From: an uncultured Steroidobacter sp.
GTDB taxonomy: Bacteria > Pseudomonadota > Gammaproteobacteria > Steroidobacterales > Steroidobacteraceae
Length of the DNA stretch: 64,000 bases
Assembly (NCBI GenBank): GCA_938008435.1
Contig: CALLKK010000009.1
Span: forward strand, 372,001-436,000
Direction: 5' to 3'
Under the pieces are notes generated by a model that did not search any database, was not told the DNA's origin, and saw only the letters and a program-made list of their open reading frames with translations. Shown in pieces: positions 62,357-64,000 of the stretch (the stretch's first letter is position 1; every line of letters starts with the position of its first letter). Both the position numbers and the translations under genes were made by a program.

Positions 62357-63670
62357 CTAGAGCAGCGCATCCATGATCAGCACGCCGATGATGCCGACGA
62401 CGCCGACGATGCCCTCCATGAGCGTCCACGACAGCAGCGTCTCCTTGAGGCTCAAGTTGAAGTACTCCTTGAACATCCAGAAGCCCGAGTCGTTGACGTG
62501 CGAGAGCATGAGGCTGCCCGCGCCGATCGCCAGCACCATCAGATTCGGATCGGCGCCCGTTGCAGCCACGACCGGCGCCATGATGCCGGCTGCCGTCAAA
62601 CCTGCCACGGTAGCCGAACCGAGGCTCACACGGATCACGGTCGCGATGATCCAGCCGAGCAAGAGCGGATTGACGGAAAGCCCCGTGAGCGCGTTCGAGA
62701 TCGCCTCACTCACGCCGGTGTCGACGAAGACCTGCTTGAGCGCGCCCGCGCCTGCAATGATGAGCAGGATCACCGCAATATCCTTCACCGCGCCGCTGTA
62801 GTGATCCATCAAGGCTTGGATCTTCATACCGCGGCCGAGACCGAGCGTCACCGTCGCAACGAGCAGCGCCACGAGCATGACGACGAACGGATCGGCGATG
62901 AACTTGAAGAACCCGTGCAGCAGTGTGCCTTCCGGCGCCAACCCCGGCAGCGCCGCCGATCCTGCAATCATCACGACCGGCAAGAGCGCCGTCGCAAAGC
63001 AGTTGAACGCACCGGGCAGCTGATCTTCCGGCATGTCCTGCGGCACGAAGAGCTCGGGCAGCTTCGACTGCGCATTGCGAAAAGCGCGCGCGAACACGGG
63101 CCCTGCGAGAATCATCGCGGGCACTGCCACGACCAAACCGTAAATCAATGTGGTCGACATGCTGGCACCGAACATCGGCACCATCGCCGTCGGCGCGGGG
63201 TGCGGCGGCAGATAGCCGTGCGTCACCGACAAGGAAGCGAGCAGCGGCACGCCCAAATACACCGCAGGCAGCTTCGAGTAATACGCCACGGAGAAGACGA
63301 GCGGCACGAGCAGCACGAAGCCGACGTTGTAGAAGAGCGGAATGCCGACGATGAAACCGGTGAGCATCAATGCCCACGTGATGCGCTTCTCGCCGAACCA
63401 CCTCATCAGCACCGACGCGATCTTCTGCGCCGCACCGCTTTGCGCGATGAGCTTGCCGAACATGGCGCCCAAGCAAATGATCGCAACGAGCGAGCCCAGC
63501 ATGTCGCCGAGGCCCTTTTGAATCGAGCCGGGCAGGCGTTCGAGCGGCAGCCCGAGCACGTAGCCCGCGAAGATCGAAGTGAGCAAGAAGGCGAGGAAGG
63601 GATGAATCTTGCCCCAGCTGATGAGCAGCACGAGCAAGACGATCGAGGCGAACACCCAGAAAAGTTCCAC
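62357..63670 (-). CDS. GntP-family gluconate/aldonate:H+ symporter
   Basis: A 437-residue inner-membrane permease with about 12-13 transmembrane segments. Family marks: ISWGKIHPFLAFLLTSIFAGYVLG at the start, the VTHGYLPPHPAPTAMVPMFGASM block, and the ending GAGSLMLSHVNDSGFWMFKEYFNLS. It imports gluconate or related sugar acids with protons; near xylanases, an aldonic or uronic acid released from xylan is plausible. Start is a GTG at 63670 with GAGGGA upstream. Confidence 0.9.
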   Translation of the reverse strand: MELFWVFASIVLLVLLISWGKIHPFLAFLLTSIFAGYVLGLPLERLPGSIQKGLGDMLGSLVAIICLGAMFGKLIAQSGAAQKIASVLMRWFGEKRITWALMLTGFIVGIPLFYNVGFVLLVPLVFSVAYYSKLPAVYLGVPLLASLSVTHGYLPPHPAPTAMVPMFGASMSTTLIYGLVVAVPAMILAGPVFARAFRNAQSKLPELFVPQDMPEDQLPGAFNCFATALLPVVMIAGSAALPGLAPEGTLLHGFFKFIADPFVVMLVALLVATVTLGLGRGMKIQALMDHYSGAVKDIAVILLIIAGAGALKQVFVDTGVSEAISNALTGLSVNPLLLGWIIATVIRVSLGSATVAGLTAAGIMAPVVAATGADPNLMVLAIGAGSLMLSHVNDSGFWMFKEYFNLSLKETLLSWTLMEGIVGVVGIIGVLIMDALL

Positions 63671-63771
63671 TTGGATCCCTCGTTGTTTGTCTCGTTGTTT
63701 GTTATGCGTGCGCGGATCCGCTCCCCCGCGCTTCTTCGGGGGCCAAAGAGTAACAGCTTGAGCCCCGATGG

Positions 63772-64000
63772 CTAGAGGGTCATCGATAAAGATTCGTCAT
63801 ACGAATGCGCTCGCGCAGCGGCGCCAGGCTGCGCGTGTTCCGCCTGCGATTCGGGCTGCGCAAGTGCGGCCTGTTCCGGCAGCCCGAGACGTCCGAGTAG
63901 CGGCAGCTTGAGCGCCGGCGCTCGCGCATCGACACCGAGCGTCAAGCCGAGCACGTTGAGCTCGAGGCCTTCTTCGAGACCTGCGAGCACGCCGACGATG
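63772..64000 (-). CDS. C-terminal fragment of an unidentified gene, cut by the window edge
   Basis: Open on the minus strand from the window edge to a stop at 63772-63774; the last 75 residues are visible (from IVGVLAGLEEGLELNVLGLTLG on), with a leucine/alanine-rich start and a polar, glutamine-rich tail. The reading frame continues beyond base 64000, so this is only the C-terminus. I do not recognise the family. GntP ends 100 bp downstream on the same strand. Confidence 0.6.
   Translation of the reverse strand, partial: IVGVLAGLEEGLELNVLGLTLGVDARAPALKLPLLGRLGLPEQAALAQPESQAEHAQPGAAARAHSYDESLSMTL

Noticed and set aside
1..64000. CRISPR arrays, insertion sequences or prophage
   Set aside because: No regularly spaced repeats, transposase, integrase or phage structural genes were found on reading both strands.

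Overview
This window is a high-GC chromosomal segment, most likely from a plant-polysaccharide-degrading gammaproteobacterium of the Xanthomonadales/Steroidobacter type. The taxonomy is inferred from gene content: long TonB-dependent receptors, SapC, flavin halogenase homologues, a CIO-type cytochrome bd oxidase and a DUF3379 anti-sigma factor. It contains no phage, insertion sequence, CRISPR array or rRNA.

Layout. 0.7-12 kb holds housekeeping and stress genes: an isolated EF-G, an ECF41 sigma factor with its AhpD-like partner and a frame-shifted cupin, an FHA protein, DjlA, a CPA2 antiporter, a MocR regulator divergent from a DoxX-like membrane protein, and a DUF4382 lipoprotein. 12.2-20 kb holds a GH10 xylanase, cydAB, a YbdG-type mechanosensitive channel, VOC and GNAT proteins, and an XRE/DUF2975 pair. 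20.2-22.1 kb is a retropepsin-like/PDZ protein. 22.1-49.3 kb is a large arabinoxylan utilisation region. 49.7-58 kb is accessory and housekeeping: an MbcA-like protein, a zinc-ribbon protein plus two Ku genes, two reductases, a CAU tRNA, a carboxylesterase and a sigma/anti-sigma pair. 58.1-63.7 kb returns to polysaccharides: GH9, a lipoprotein GH10 and a GntP permease. The window ends inside a minus-strand gene.

How the glycan genes work together. Secreted or surface GH10 xylanases and GH9 would cut the backbone. CE1-type esterases would remove acyl or feruloyl groups. GH43, GH51 and GH3 would release arabinose and xylose. Two TonB receptors would import oligosaccharides. Operon 1 (minus strand, 31588 to 22138) reads TonB receptor, halogenase homologue, SapC, GH51, GH43. 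Operon 2 (minus, 37945 to 32881) is two esterases plus GH3. Operon 3 (minus, 49316 to 39239) reads TonB receptor, lipoprotein, then four halogenase homologues in tandem, meeting a plus-strand JmjC-type cupin tail to tail.

Most notable signals: (1) five flavin-halogenase homologues wired into glycan-uptake operons, one having lost the catalytic lysine and the W-x-W-x-I motif; (2) two exact copies of TGTCACA-N16-CGTC, one before the ECF41 gene and one inside its 3' end directly before its target; (3) a palindrome overlapping the promoter of the DUF2975/XRE operon; (4) five SD-less genes with a -10-like hexamer 6-7 nt before the start codon, implying leaderless mRNAs; (5) overlapping zinc-ribbon/Ku/Ku genes without ligD. 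All functions are inferred from reading the sequence; no database search was run.
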